Positions 35,728 through 45,473 of a stretch of DNA of 64,000 bases are shown here, piece by piece. A program made the position numbers and the translations under genes. Numbering within the stretch: the first letter of the stretch is position 1; each line of letters starts with the position of its first letter. Origin of the DNA: Micromonospora sp. M71_S20 (GTDB taxonomy: Bacteria > Actinomycetota > Actinomycetes > Mycobacteriales > Micromonosporaceae); the NCBI RefSeq assembly GCF_003664255.1, contig NZ_RCCV01000001.1, positions 868,001-932,000 of the forward strand, given 5' to 3'. The notes beneath the pieces were generated by a model. It was given only the letters and a program-made list of their open reading frames with translations, had not been told where the DNA came from and did not search any database.

Positions 35728-37440
35728 ATGCCCGCGGCACACCTGCTCATCGGCCCGTTGCTCCGCAGGGTGGTCGGCACGAGGGCCACCATCTGGGTCG
35801 AGACCAGCGCGCCCGCGGTGGTCACCGTCCGCACCGCCGACGGCGCCGGCGGCACCGCCCCCACCTTCTCGGCGTACGACCACCACTACGCGCTCGTCGT
35901 CGTGGAGGGGCTCACCCCCGACAGCGCCACCACCTACGAGGTGCTGATCGACGACGAGGTCGCCTGGCCGGTGCCGAAGAGCACGTTCCCGCCCAGCATG
36001 ATCCGCACCCGGGCGGCCGACGACCTCGACCAGCCGGTCCGGTTGGTCTTCGGCTCCTGCCGCGAGACCACCCAGCACGCCACCACCAGGCGGCTGCCCC
36101 CGGACGCCCTCGACGCGTACGCCCGACGGCTGATGGCCGACCCGGACCCGGCCGACGTGCCCGACCTGCTGGTGCTCCTCGGCGACCAGGTCTACGCGGA
36201 CGTGACCTCCCCCACGGTCCGGCGGCTGCTGAAGCGGCGCCGCCGGCGGCCCAAGGGCGCGCCGGGCGACCAGGTGGTCAGCTTCGACGAGTACACGAAG
36301 CTCTACCTGGAGTCCTGGCGGGACCCGGAGATCCGCTGGCTGTTCTCCACCGTGCCGAGCGTGATGATCTTCGACGACCACGAGATCATCGACGACTGGA
36401 ACACCTCGGCCCCCTGGCGGGCCGACATGCGCGACCAGCCCTGGTGGGCGGAGCGGATCGCCAGCGGCCTCGCCTCGTACTGGGTCTACCAGCACCTGGG
36501 CAACCTCTCCCCAGACGAGATCGCCGCCGACCCGGTCTACGCCAAGGTCGTCGCGGCGGAGGACGCCACCGGGGTGCTGCGCGAGTTCGGGCAGCGGGTC
36601 GACACCGAGGCCGACCTCGCCCACGACACCGAGCGGTGGCGGGCCGTGCAGTACCAGTGGAGCTACGCGCTGGACCTGGGTCGCACCCGGCTGGTCATGC
36701 TGGACAACCGGTGCAGCCGGGTGCTGGAGCCCGGCCAGCGGGCGATGCTGCCCCCGGGCGAGTGGTCGTGGTTCCTCGACCGCGCCCACGGCGTCTACGA
36801 CCACCTCGTGGTCGGTGCCTCCCTGCCCTGGCTGCTGCCGCCCGGCATCCACCACGTGGAGGCGTGGAACGAGAAGCTGGCCGACTCCCGGCGGCGCTGG
36901 GTCGCCGGGCTGTCGGAGAAGCTGCGCCGGGGGCTGGACCTGGAGCACTGGGCCGCGTTCCGCCGCTCGTTCGACGCACTCGGCGCCCTCTTCGCCCGCC
37001 TCGGCAGCGGCACCCCCGGCACCCCCGGCGAGCGCGTCGGGGCCGGCCCGGCGTACGCGCCACCGGCGTCGATCAGCGTGCTCTCCGGCGACGTGCACCA
37101 CTCGTACGTGGCGCGGGCCCGGTTCGACGACCGGAGCGTGGTCACCCCGGTGCACCAGCTCACCTGCTCGCCCATCCACAACCAGGTCCCGGCCGGGATG
37201 CGCCCGCTGATGAAGCTCGGCTGGTCGTCCGGGCCGTCCGGGGCCACCCGGGCGCTGGCCCGCACCGCCGGGGTACGCCGCCCACCCTTCCGCTGGAAGC
37301 GGCTCGCCGGGCCGTACTTCGGCAACGCCGTCGCCACGCTGGTGCACGCCGGCCGGACGGCCGAGGTGACCATCGAGGGCACCACCAGCGACGGCCACCT
37401 GCGCGAGGTCATGCGGCAGCGCCTCACCCCCGGCGGCTGA
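35728..37440 (+). CDS. PhoD-like metallophosphatase
   Basis: The 570-aa protein of the PhoD alkaline-phosphatase group has an N-terminal Fn-like domain, then metal motifs FGSCRETT, LLGDQVYAD, FDDHEIIDDWN and the His pair in SGDVHHSYV. It lacks a Tat signal, unlike secreted PhoD, so it is probably cytoplasmic and may act on phosphodiesters other than wall teichoic acid. The ATG follows ctggaggtcg, a good ribosome-binding site. Confidence 0.92.
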   Translation: MPAAHLLIGPLLRRVVGTRATIWVETSAPAVVTVRTADGAGGTAPTFSAYDHHYALVVVEGLTPDSATTYEVLIDDEVAWPVPKSTFPPSMIRTRAADDLDQPVRLVFGSCRETTQHATTRRLPPDALDAYARRLMADPDPADVPDLLVLLGDQVYADVTSPTVRRLLKRRRRRPKGAPGDQVVSFDEYTKLYLESWRDPEIRWLFSTVPSVMIFDDHEIIDDWNTSAPWRADMRDQPWWAERIASGLASYWVYQHLGNLSPDEIAADPVYAKVVAAEDATGVLREFGQRVDTEADLAHDTERWRAVQYQWSYALDLGRTRLVMLDNRCSRVLEPGQRAMLPPGEWSWFLDRAHGVYDHLVVGASLPWLLPPGIHHVEAWNEKLADSRRRWVAGLSEKLRRGLDLEHWAAFRRSFDALGALFARLGSGTPGTPGERVGAGPAYAPPASISVLSGDVHHSYVARARFDDRSVVTPVHQLTCSPIHNQVPAGMRPLMKLGWSSGPSGATRALARTAGVRRPPFRWKRLAGPYFGNAVATLVHAGRTAEVTIEGTTSDGHLREVMRQRLTPGG

Positions 37441-37563
37441 ACCTCTCGCCGGGCCCCGGCCGGCCCGCTCGCGACGGGCGGCCACCGCCGGCGCACCGCC
37501 GGTGGTCGCGGCGCCCCGATAACCGCTCGCCGGATGTCGGAGCTGCCGGCCAGGATGACCGGC

Positions 37564-38085
37564 ATGACATGGCGAGCACCGGAGATCACCCGGACCCCCG
37601 AGCCCCACGTCGGCGACGAGCGCACGATGCTGGAGGGCTGGCTGGACTACCACCGGCAGACCCTGCTGCTCAAGTGCGCCGGGCTGACCGCCGAGCAACT
37701 ACGCACGCCGAGCGTCGAGCCCTCCGGGCTCACCCTGCTCGGCCTGGTCCGGCACCTGGCCGAGGTGGAGGCCTGGTGGTTCCGGGAGAACTTCGCCGGC
37801 CAGCAGGTCGACTACCCCTACTTCACGCCCGACAACCCGGACGCCGACCACGACGTCAGCACCGCCGACGCCGAGGCCGACCTCGCCACCTTCCACCGGG
37901 AGGTCGCGCTGGCCCGCGCCGCCACCGCCGGCCGGTCGCTCGACGAGACCTTCACCGAGGTCGGCCCGAAGCGCCGCACGTTCAACCTGCGCTGGGCCTA
38001 CGTGCACATGATCGAGGAGTACGCCCGGCACAACGGCCACGCCGACCTGATCCGCGAACGCATCGACGGCGCCACAGGCGAGTAG
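37564..38085 (+). CDS. DinB/DUF664 family protein
   Basis: The 173-aa four-helix protein has the metal-binding layout of the DinB superfamily: RHLAEVEAWWFRENF with a His, and HMIEEYARHNGHADLIRE with paired His near the C-terminus. Such proteins include mycothiol-dependent enzymes and thiol transferases, which suits an actinomycete, but the activity is not shown. I chose ATG 37564 (MTWRAPEITRTPE), 7 nt after ccagga-like purines; ATGs at 37534 and 37555 are in frame. Confidence 0.9.
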   Translation: MTWRAPEITRTPEPHVGDERTMLEGWLDYHRQTLLLKCAGLTAEQLRTPSVEPSGLTLLGLVRHLAEVEAWWFRENFAGQQVDYPYFTPDNPDADHDVSTADAEADLATFHREVALARAATAGRSLDETFTEVGPKRRTFNLRWAYVHMIEEYARHNGHADLIRERIDGATGE

Positions 38086-38114
38086 CCCGCCCCGGGGGTG
38101 GGCGGCTCAGCCGG

Positions 38115-38735
38115 TCAGTACGCCAGGGCGGCCCGCGCGTACCGCAGGTCGGCCGGGCCGCTCCAGCGCAGCGCCGACAGGCCGGCGACGCGGGCGCCCC
38201 GGATCGCCCAGTCCTCGTCGTCGACGAAGAGCACCCGGGCCGCCGGGGTCTCCAGGGCCTCGCAGGCCGCCTGGAAGTACTCCTTCGCCGGCTTGTTCAC
38301 CCCGATCCTGGACGAGTTGACCACCGCGTCGAACTCGTCCGTCAGGTCGAGCGCGGCGAGGTCGGCGTCGAGCAGGTCGGTGGCGTTCGTGCCGAGGCCG
38401 ACCCGGATGCCGCCGGCCCGCGCCTCGCGGACGAAGGCGAGCACCTCGGGGTCCACCTCGCCCCGGTAGCGCTGCCACTGCTCCACGGCGGCCCGGGCCC
38501 GCTCGGGGCCGCCCACGGAGTCGGCCAGCGCGTCGGCCACGCTGGTCATCCACTCGGCGTGGCTGACCCGGCCGGTCAGCACCGGCTGGAGCCGCCCCCA
38601 CTGCATGGCGATCTCGGTGAGTACGCCCTCGGACAGGCCGTACTCCCGCTCCACCCCGGCGGCCACCGCCGGGTCCCACCGCCGCAGGACCCCGTCGAAG
38701 TCCACCAGGAGCGCCGTCGCCCGTTCCCGACCCAC
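38115..38735 (-). CDS. HAD-IA family hydrolase
   Basis: The 206-aa phosphatase-like HAD protein has nucleophile D12 and acid D14 in LLVDFDGVLRRW, motif II in GLGTNATD, a Lys in GVNKPAKEYF and acidic motif IV FVDDEDWAI. A helical cap sits between motifs I and II. The substrate is unknown. Its GTG overlaps the smc stop by one base (TAGTG), so it is translationally coupled to smc. Confidence 0.93.
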   Translation of the reverse strand: MGRERATALLVDFDGVLRRWDPAVAAGVEREYGLSEGVLTEIAMQWGRLQPVLTGRVSHAEWMTSVADALADSVGGPERARAAVEQWQRYRGEVDPEVLAFVREARAGGIRVGLGTNATDLLDADLAALDLTDEFDAVVNSSRIGVNKPAKEYFQAACEALETPAARVLFVDDEDWAIRGARVAGLSALRWSGPADLRYARAALAY

Positions 38736-41700
38736 TACTCGTTCTCCTCGCCGCGGCCACGCCGCTCGTCTCCGTCGGCCCGGTTGAGCCGCTGGCTGAT
38801 CACCTGGGTCACCCCGTTGCGCATGGTCACGCCGTACAAGGCGTCGGCGACCTCCATCGTCCGCTTCTGGTGCGTGATGACGATGAGCTGGCTCTTCTCC
38901 CGCAACTGGGCCAGCAGCGTGATCAGCCGCCCCAGGTTGACGTCGTCGAGCGCCGCCTCCACCTCGTCCATGATGTAGAACGGGCTGGGCCGGGCCCGGA
39001 AGATGGCCACCAGCATCGCCACCGCGGTCAGCGAACGTTCGCCGCCGGAGAGCAGCGACAGCCGCTTGATCTTCTTGCCCGGCGGGCGGGCCTCGACCTC
39101 GACGCCGGTGGTGAGCAGGTCGTCGGGGTCGGTGAGCACCAGCCGCCCCTCGCCGCCGGGGAAGAGCACGGTGAAGACCTGCTGGAACTCCCGGGCCGTG
39201 TCCTCGAACGCGCTGGCGAAGACCTCCAGGATCCGGTCGTCGACGTCCTTGACCACGGTGAGCAGGTCGCGGCGGGTGGCCTTGAGGTCCTCCAGCTGCT
39301 CGGAGAGGAACTTGTAACGCTCCTCCAGCGCCGCGAACTCCTCCAGGGCCAGCGGGTTCACCTTGCCGAGCAGGGCCAGTTCCCGTTCCGCCTTGGCCGC
39401 CCGCTTCTCCTGCACCGGCCGCTCGTAGCGGACCGGCTCGGGCACCGGCAGGCCGTCGCGTTCGGCCGCCGCCACGTCGGCCTGGGTGGGCGGGACGGCC
39501 TGGGTCGGGCCGTACTCGGCGACGAGGGTCTCCACGTCCAGGCCGAAGTCCTCGGCGGCCTTCGCCTCCAACTGCTCGATGCGCAGCCGCTGCTCGGCGC
39601 GGGCCACCTCGTCGCGGTGCACCTGGCTGGTCAGCCGCTCCAGCTCCGCGCCGAGCCGCTTGGCGGCGCCGCGTACCTCCTGGAGCTCGGCCTCGCGGGC
39701 GGCGCGCTCGCGCGCCACGGCGTCACGGTGCTCCTCGGCCGCGGCGATGGAGGTGGCCAGCCGGGTGAGGGCCTCCCGGGCCCCGCCCGCCACGGCCCGG
39801 GCGATCCCCGCGCCCCGGGTGCGCGCCGCGCGCCGCGCCGCCGCGCGTTCCCGCGCGGCCCGCTCGGCGGTGGCCTGCCGGCGCAGCGAGTCCGCGCGGC
39901 CGGCGATCGAGGAGACCCGCTCCTCGGCGGTACGCACCGCGAGGCGGACCTCCATCTCGTTCTGCCGCGCCTGCGGCACCATCGCGGCGAGCTGGTCGCG
40001 TTCCTCCGTGGAGGGTTCCGCGTCGACGGGGGTCTCCTCGGCCAGCCGCAGCCGCTCCTCCAGCTCGGCGAGGGTGAGCAGGTCCCGCTCCCGGGCCGCC
40101 TCCGCGCGGGCCCGGGACTCGCCGAGCCGGTCGGTCTCCGCCTTCGCGGAGCGGGCCGCCGCGCCCAGCTCGGCCAGGCGGCGGGCGGCGGCGTTGCGGT
40201 GGCTCTCCGCCTCCCGCTTGGCGGCGGCGGCGTGCTGCACCGTCTCCTTGGCGGCGGCCACCTCGGCGCGGGCGTCGACGAGCTGTTCGCGCAGCTCCGC
40301 GCCGGTGCGTTCGGCGGCGACGCGGTTCGACCGGGCCTCCTCGACGGCGGCCTGCACCTCGATGAAGCTGGGCGCCTTGGCTGACCCGCCGGCCGCCGCG
40401 TACGCCCCGACCACGTCGCCGTCCGGGGTGACCGCGCGCAGCTCCGGATTGCCGGCGACCACCTCGGCCGCCGAGGCGAGATCGTCGACCAGCACCACGT
40501 CGCGCAGCGCCCGGTGCACCGCCGGACGGATCTGCGGGGAGCACTCCACCAGGTCGGGCGCCCAGCGGGCGCCGTCGGGCAGCCTCGGCCGCAGCGCATC
40601 GGCGGGGCCGTCCATGCCCGGCCCGGCGGGGCTGCCGACCAGCAGGCCGGCGCGCCCGGCGTCGGAGATCTTCAGCAGCCGCATGGCCTCGACCGCCTCG
40701 TCGACGCCGCTGACCGCGACCGCGTCGGCGAGCCCGCCGAGCGCGGCGGCGAGCGCGGCCTCCTGCCCGGGCGCGACGGTGAGCAGCCCGGCGAGGCTGC
40801 CGAGCAGGCCCGGGACCTCGTCGGCGCGGGCCAGCAGCGCGCCCGCGCCGTCCTTGCGGCGCAGACCGAGGGCGAGCGCCTCCTCCCGGGCCTTCCAGGT
40901 GGCGGCGTCCTTCTCCGCCGCCCGCTCCGCGTCGGTCAGCGACCGCACGGTGGCCTGCGCCCGCTCCTGGGTGGCGACCGCCTCGGCGTGCCGGGCGTCG
41001 AGGTCGGCGTTGTCCCGGTCCGCCTCGGTGGACTGCTCGGCGACCGCGTCGAGTTCGGCCTGGGCCTGGTCGGCCCGGGCCAGCGCGTCGGCGTGCGCGG
41101 TGGCGAGCCGTTCGATCTCCTCGCCGGCGCTGGTGGTCCGGGCGCGGGCGGAGTTGACCTGGCCGGTCAGCCGGGCCAGGCCCTCGCGCCGGTCGGCGAT
41201 CGCCCTGGCCGCGGCGACCAGCTCGCGTTCGGCGGCGGCGAGCTGCCGTTCCAGCTCCTGGCGGTGCTCGACGGCCTCGGCCAGCCGGATCTGGTCGTCG
41301 GTGAGCGCGCCGCGCAGCTCCTCCTCCTGCTCGCGGATCCGCTCGGCCTCGGCCTCCAACTGCTCGGGGTCGCGGCCGGGGCGCTCGTCGTCGGGGGTGG
41401 CGCTGAGGTGCCGCAGCCGTTCCCGGGCGAGCTGCTCGATGGAGCGGAACCGCTCGGAGAGGGCGGAGAGCTTGTACCAGGTGTCCTGGGCGGCGGCCAG
41501 CAGCGGCGCGTCCTCGGCGAGGGCCGCCTCCAGCTCGGCCAGCCGCGCCTGCACCTCCGTGTGCTCGGCCTCGACCTGCTCGCGCCGCTCGCGCACCGCG
41601 GTCTCGTCGGCGATCTCCCGGTCCAGGGTGGCCCGCAGGGTGGCCAGGTCGTCGGCGAGCAGCCGCAGCCGGGCGTCGCGCAGGTTGGCCTGGATGGCGG

Positions 41701-42346
41701 CGGCGCGGCGGGCCACCTCCGCCTGCCGGCCCAGCGGCTTGAGCTGGCGGCGCAGCTCGGCGGTGAGGTCGGTGAGCCGGTTGAGGTTCGTCTGCATCGC
41801 GTCGAGCTTCCGCAGCGCCTTCTCCTTGCGCTTGCGGTGCTTGAGGACGCCGGCCGCCTCCTCGATGAACGACCGCCGGTCCTCCGGCTTGGCGTGCAGC
41901 ATCCCGTCGAGTCGCCCCTGGCCGACGATGATGTGCATCTCCCGGCCGATGCCGGAGTCCGACAGCAGTTCCTGGATGTCGAGCAGCCGGCAGGAGTCGC
42001 CGTTGATCTCGTACTCGCTCTCGCCGGAGCGGAACATCCGGCGGGTGATCGACACCTCGGTGTACTCGATCGGCAGCGCGCCGTCGGTGTTGTCGATCGT
42101 GAGGGTCACCTCGGCCCGGCCCAGCGGGGCCCGGCCGGCGGTGCCGGCGAAGATGACGTCCTCCATCTTGCCGCCGCGCAGCGCCTTGGCGCCCTGCTCG
42201 CCGAGCACCCAGGCGATGGCGTCGACGACGTTGGACTTGCCGGAGCCGTTCGGGCCGACCACGCAGGTGATCCCCGGTTCCAGCTTCAGCGTCGTCGCGG
42301 AGGCGAAGGACTTGAAGCCCTTCACCGTCAGGCTCTTGAGATGCAC
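38735..42346 (-). CDS. smc: Chromosome segregation protein SMC
   Basis: SMC is the ATPase of the condensin complex with ScpA/ScpB. From GTG 42346 (MHLKSLTVKGFKSFASATTL) the product is 1203 aa. Walker A GPNGSGKSNVVDAIAWV is near residue 30; two long coiled coils flank a hinge near 500-650 (GLLGSLAGLLTV to VVGAYAAAGG). The C-terminal head has the signature LSLLSGGERSLTAVAML and Walker B FYIMDEVEAALDD. Streptomyces-like Ala/Arg/Glu-rich coils. ScpA and ScpB are not in this window. Confidence 0.98.
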   Translation of the reverse strand: MHLKSLTVKGFKSFASATTLKLEPGITCVVGPNGSGKSNVVDAIAWVLGEQGAKALRGGKMEDVIFAGTAGRAPLGRAEVTLTIDNTDGALPIEYTEVSITRRMFRSGESEYEINGDSCRLLDIQELLSDSGIGREMHIIVGQGRLDGMLHAKPEDRRSFIEEAAGVLKHRKRKEKALRKLDAMQTNLNRLTDLTAELRRQLKPLGRQAEVARRAAAIQANLRDARLRLLADDLATLRATLDREIADETAVRERREQVEAEHTEVQARLAELEAALAEDAPLLAAAQDTWYKLSALSERFRSIEQLARERLRHLSATPDDERPGRDPEQLEAEAERIREQEEELRGALTDDQIRLAEAVEHRQELERQLAAAERELVAAARAIADRREGLARLTGQVNSARARTTSAGEEIERLATAHADALARADQAQAELDAVAEQSTEADRDNADLDARHAEAVATQERAQATVRSLTDAERAAEKDAATWKAREEALALGLRRKDGAGALLARADEVPGLLGSLAGLLTVAPGQEAALAAALGGLADAVAVSGVDEAVEAMRLLKISDAGRAGLLVGSPAGPGMDGPADALRPRLPDGARWAPDLVECSPQIRPAVHRALRDVVLVDDLASAAEVVAGNPELRAVTPDGDVVGAYAAAGGSAKAPSFIEVQAAVEEARSNRVAAERTGAELREQLVDARAEVAAAKETVQHAAAAKREAESHRNAAARRLAELGAAARSAKAETDRLGESRARAEAARERDLLTLAELEERLRLAEETPVDAEPSTEERDQLAAMVPQARQNEMEVRLAVRTAEERVSSIAGRADSLRRQATAERAARERAAARRAARTRGAGIARAVAGGAREALTRLATSIAAAEEHRDAVARERAAREAELQEVRGAAKRLGAELERLTSQVHRDEVARAEQRLRIEQLEAKAAEDFGLDVETLVAEYGPTQAVPPTQADVAAAERDGLPVPEPVRYERPVQEKRAAKAERELALLGKVNPLALEEFAALEERYKFLSEQLEDLKATRRDLLTVVKDVDDRILEVFASAFEDTAREFQQVFTVLFPGGEGRLVLTDPDDLLTTGVEVEARPPGKKIKRLSLLSGGERSLTAVAMLVAIFRARPSPFYIMDEVEAALDDVNLGRLITLLAQLREKSQLIVITHQKRTMEVADALYGVTMRNGVTQVISQRLNRADGDERRGRGEENE

Positions 42347-42677
42347 CTTCTCGATCCTCGTCCGGTGGCCGCCGTACCGTCGCCGGCTGCGCGGACCTGG
42401 GTGAACCCGCAGACTAACCCGGGACCGGGGACCGCCGGGCACGCGACCCGCCTGGCGACCACCCGGCGCTCGTCCCAGGTGGCGCGGGTCGATCCGCCGG
42501 CCGGCGTGCTCCCGTGCGCCTTTCCGTCGGCCGGGAGCCGCGCGGGAATCGTCGCGGCGGGCCGCGCAAGATCAGGAATTGGTGCGGCGATAAGAGGTGC
42601 GGACAGAGCTGCGCGCCGGCACAGAAGTGTCGGCGCGCTCTTTTTGCGTGATGCGATTCAGTTTTGCGATCCGGAGA
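42347..42677. other. Intergenic region between smc and the coiled-coil gene
   Basis: I see no coding gene in these 331 bp. They hold a terminator-like hairpin (42611-42645) with a T-run on the plus strand, the AT-richer stretch 42570-42600 (aagatcaggaattgg... gcgataag), and the smc ribosome-binding site gagaagg just upstream of 42346. No clear smc promoter is visible. Confidence 0.5.
42611..42645. terminator. Intrinsic terminator with plus-strand T-run
   Basis: Arms gcgcgccggcac (42611-42622) and gtgtcggcgcgc (42627-42638) carry one G-T pair and loop agaa. They are followed on the plus strand by tcttttt. It ends the leftward coiled-coil gene, but the U-tract faces rightward. Confidence 0.75.
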
Positions 42678-42872
42678 TCAGGTCAGCGCGGGCTCGGCCA
42701 GACGGAGCAGATCGTCCGCCTCCGCCGCAGCCGCCGCGAGCCGATCGTTCTCGGCACGCAGCCGCGTGATCTCGAACTCCAGAGCCCGAACCGTGGCACG
42801 CAGTCGGGTGACCTCGTCGAGCAGACGCCGATCGGGCGCCGCACCTACGTGGCCGTACAGGGCCTTAGCCAT
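42678..42872 (-). CDS. Small conserved actinobacterial coiled-coil protein
   Basis: The 64-aa protein starts at ATG 42872 (MAKALYGHVG) behind aaggag. The N-terminal MAKALYGHVG is strongly conserved in actinobacterial homologues I recall. The rest is a heptad-like helix (LLDEVTRLRATVRALEFEI) ending LLRLAEPALT. It is likely a small oligomer or partner protein; the function is unknown. It has its own promoter candidate about 110 bp upstream and a strong hairpin after it. Confidence 0.88.
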   Translation of the reverse strand: MAKALYGHVGAAPDRRLLDEVTRLRATVRALEFEITRLRAENDRLAAAAAEADDLLRLAEPALT

Positions 42873-43246
42873 GTTGACTCCTTGATATGCGCTGCCGGAA
42901 GGGCCGGCCAACGCGCGCCCAAATGTGTACGCGGCTGTCACCCCAGACGATTCTGGGCATGACCGGGCGCGACTGGCGACACCTACATATTGAGCCGACA
43001 CCCCCTCTTTCGTCAAGTTCTCGCAGGCCGTAGATCATTTCCACGTCGACCTGTCCACTTGCCGGGGGGCTGCCACAAGGCGCGGACACACTCTGTCCGG
43101 ACACCTTGACTCTACGCCTCGGATCCCGGGAAGTCCCCACCCTGCCGTCCGGCTTCCCCTTAACTCTTCCTTAGCCACGTTGCCGCTGTTCACGCCCGCC
43201 ACGTAGCGTCACCCCGGCCCGCAACCGACCCCCTGGAGGCAGAGGC
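42873..43246. other. Divergent regulatory region, coiled-coil gene / CAP gene
   Basis: 374 bp without a gene and less GC-rich than its surroundings. Leftward it holds the TTGACG/CAATAT promoter (42987-43016). Rightward, TTGACT at 43106-43111 is a possible -35, but no good -10 follows; a T/A-rich run (cttaactcttccttag) lies at about 43159-43174. The ribosome-binding site ggaggcagaggc precedes GTG 43247. Confidence 0.5.
42987..43016 (-). promoter_or_regulatory. Promoter of the coiled-coil gene
   Basis: Minus strand: -35 TTGACG (43016-43011), 18-bp spacer, -10 CAATAT (42992-42987), leaving a leader of about 105 nt to ATG 42872. It is the clearest sigma-70-type pair in the window. Confidence 0.6.
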
Positions 43247-44476
43247 GTGTACGGCTGGACCGACCCGAACGACCCGGACGGCGCCGCCCGGCACCACGAG
43301 CAGCCGCTGGGCGAGGAGCCGCCGGCCTGGCTCACCGACCGTCCGGAGCCGAGGTCGGCCTACCTGTTCGGGGACGACCCGGAGCAGCCCGCCGACGAGT
43401 GGCACCGCGACCAGCCGACCGCCCGCTGGCAGCCCGAGCCCACCGAGCCCACCGCGACCTGGCAGCCGCGGTCCACCGGACCCACCGCGGCCTGGCGGCC
43501 CGAGCCGGACGACCGCTGGCAGGCCGGGTCGGACGACCGCTGGGCCGAGGGATCCGGCCACCCGGTGGACGGGCCGTACCGGGCGGAGCGTCACCTCCCC
43601 GCCGACCGGACCGCTGGCGCCTGGCCGGTCGACGACCCGACCGCCCCCGTCGACCTCTCCGCGCTCCGGGCCGCCCCGGCCGCGGCGACGCCGGCCACCG
43701 CCGAGGGCCGCCACCGCCCCCGCCGCCGGTTTTCCCGCCCACTGGTCATCGGCGGTGCCGCCGCGGCCGCCACGCTGGTGGTGAGCCTCGGTGTCGGCGC
43801 GGTCGCGCTGACCGGCGACGGCCCGGCGACCGACCCCACCGCCGTCGACGACACGATCGCCGCCGCCCCGGTGCTGCCGGGCGGCGGGTCGGCACCCGGC
43901 GACGCGCTGGCCCCGCCCAGCCCGAGCACCACCCCCAGCACCGCGCCGACCACCGCCAGGCCGACCCCGTCGGCCACGACGACCACCAGGCCGACGCCGG
44001 CGCCGTCGCGTACGACCGCGGCCTCGCGGCGCACCGCCGAGCGGAGCACGGCGCCGGCCGGCGGCGGCACGAAGGCCCCGGTCAGCAGCGGGGCCAGCAG
44101 CCAGGCCCGCGAGGTGGTCGACCTGGTCAACGCCGAGCGCGCCAAGGCCGGCTGCGGCGCGGTGAGCGTCGACGACAAGCTGACGACCGCCGCCCAGCGG
44201 CACAGCCAGGACCAGGCCGACCACCGGAACATGTCGCACACGGGCAGTGACGGCAGCAACGTCGGGACCCGGCTGGACCGGGTCGGCTACTCCTGGCGCA
44301 CCTACGGCGAGAACGTCGCCTGGAACCAGAAGACGCCGGCCGCCGTCATGGACGCCTGGATGAACAGCCCCGGCCACCGGGCCAACATCCTGAACTGCGC
44401 CTTCACCGAGATCGGTGTCGGCGTCGCCAACAGCAACGGGCCGTACTGGACGCAGGTCTTCGCCGCGCCGCGCTGA
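43247..44476 (+). CDS. Membrane-anchored CAP/SCP-domain protein
   Basis: The 409-aa protein has a long acidic, proline/tryptophan-rich cytoplasmic N-terminus with TARWQPEP/TATWQPRS-like repeats (about 60-90), then one transmembrane helix (LVIGGAAAAATLVVSLGVGAVAL, near residue 170) in N-in orientation. A Thr/Pro-rich extracellular linker follows, then a C-terminal CAP domain (REVVDLVNAERAKAGC, NMSHTG, YGENVAW, SPGHRANIL). CAP domains in bacteria are surface proteins of mostly unknown activity. GTG start behind ggagg. Confidence 0.92.
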   Translation: MYGWTDPNDPDGAARHHEQPLGEEPPAWLTDRPEPRSAYLFGDDPEQPADEWHRDQPTARWQPEPTEPTATWQPRSTGPTAAWRPEPDDRWQAGSDDRWAEGSGHPVDGPYRAERHLPADRTAGAWPVDDPTAPVDLSALRAAPAAATPATAEGRHRPRRRFSRPLVIGGAAAAATLVVSLGVGAVALTGDGPATDPTAVDDTIAAAPVLPGGGSAPGDALAPPSPSTTPSTAPTTARPTPSATTTTRPTPAPSRTTAASRRTAERSTAPAGGGTKAPVSSGASSQAREVVDLVNAERAKAGCGAVSVDDKLTTAAQRHSQDQADHRNMSHTGSDGSNVGTRLDRVGYSWRTYGENVAWNQKTPAAVMDAWMNSPGHRANILNCAFTEIGVGVANSNGPYWTQVFAAPR

Positions 44477-44582
44477 ACGCGAGTCGTGGCCGGGTCCGCG
44501 CTCGTTTGACGGGGTGAGGTACGCCGACGCGGCGTACCCGCTCCGGGCGGTGTGCCGCCGCCCGCGACCTGCGGAGCTGCCG

Positions 44583-45425
44583 ATGCGGATCCGGCCGCGT
44601 ACGCGCGCCGTCGGGCGGAGCCTGCGCCGGACCCTGCCGGCCTGCGTCGCGCTCGCGCTGCTGAGCGTGCTCGCCGCCTGCCGGCCGGACCTCACCGCGC
44701 CCGGCGCCCCGACCAGCTGGCCGGCGGCGTCGACGGGCCGGTGGCAGTGGCAGTGGCAGCTCAGCGGCGTGCTGGACCCCACCGTCGACGCCGACGTCTT
44801 CCTGCTCGACCCGGTCGCCACCACCGCCGCGCAGACCGCCGAGCTGCGCTCCCGGGACCGCCGCCTGGTCTGCCAGGTGCACGTCGGCTCCGTCCTGCCG
44901 ACCGACCCGGACGCGGACCGCTTCCCGGCCGCCGTACGGGGTGCCGTGTCCCGTCGGCCGCAGGGCCGCTGGCTCGACGTACGGCAGTGGGACGCGCTGC
45001 GTCCGGTGCTCGCCGACCGGTTCCGGCTCTGCCGGGGCAAGGGCTTCGGGGCGGTCGCGCTGGCCGACGCCGACGGGTACGCGCACCGCTCCGGCTTCCC
45101 GCTCGGCTTCGACGACCAGCTGCGGTTCAACCGCCGGCTGGCCGCGCTGGCCCGCTCGCTGAGCCTCTCCCCCGGCCTGGTCAACGACCTGGGGCAGGTG
45201 GCCGCCCTGGCCCCGGACTTCGACTTCGCCGTCAACGAGGAGTGCGTACGGCTGGACCAGTGCGCCCGGCTGCTGCCGTTCGTCGAGGCGGGCAAGCCGG
45301 TGTTCCACGTGGAGTACGCCGGCTCGACGACGGACTTCTGCGTCACCACGGTGGGCTACGGCTTCTCCTCGATGCGCAAGGAACGCCGGCTCGACGCGTG
45401 GCGGCTCCCCTGCCCGTCGTACTGA
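44583..45425 (+). CDS. GH114-like lipoprotein (endo-alpha-1,4-polygalactosaminidase family)
   Basis: The 280-aa protein starts at ATG 44583 with a twin-basic N-terminus and a lipobox LSVLAAC, so it is probably a lipoprotein on the outer face of the membrane. The TIM-barrel-like body has WQWQLSG, VFLLDPVAT, CQVHVGSVLP, GRWLDVRQWD, GFGAVALADADG and VNEECVRL, the layout of GH114/DUF297 proteins. These act on galactosamine-containing polysaccharides; the substrate here is unproven. It follows the CAP gene by about 105 bp and may be coexpressed. Confidence 0.85.
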   Translation: MRIRPRTRAVGRSLRRTLPACVALALLSVLAACRPDLTAPGAPTSWPAASTGRWQWQWQLSGVLDPTVDADVFLLDPVATTAAQTAELRSRDRRLVCQVHVGSVLPTDPDADRFPAAVRGAVSRRPQGRWLDVRQWDALRPVLADRFRLCRGKGFGAVALADADGYAHRSGFPLGFDDQLRFNRRLAALARSLSLSPGLVNDLGQVAALAPDFDFAVNEECVRLDQCARLLPFVEAGKPVFHVEYAGSTTDFCVTTVGYGFSSMRKERRLDAWRLPCPSY

Positions 45426-45473
45426 CCACCGGCGCCTGCCCGCGTGGTCCTCGCCGACGGCGACGCCGCCCGG

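Noticed and set aside
39486..42404. 972-codon Ser/Ala-rich frame antisense to smc
   Set aside because: A shadow of the smc coding strand; low-complexity Ser/Arg/Ala with no start signal.
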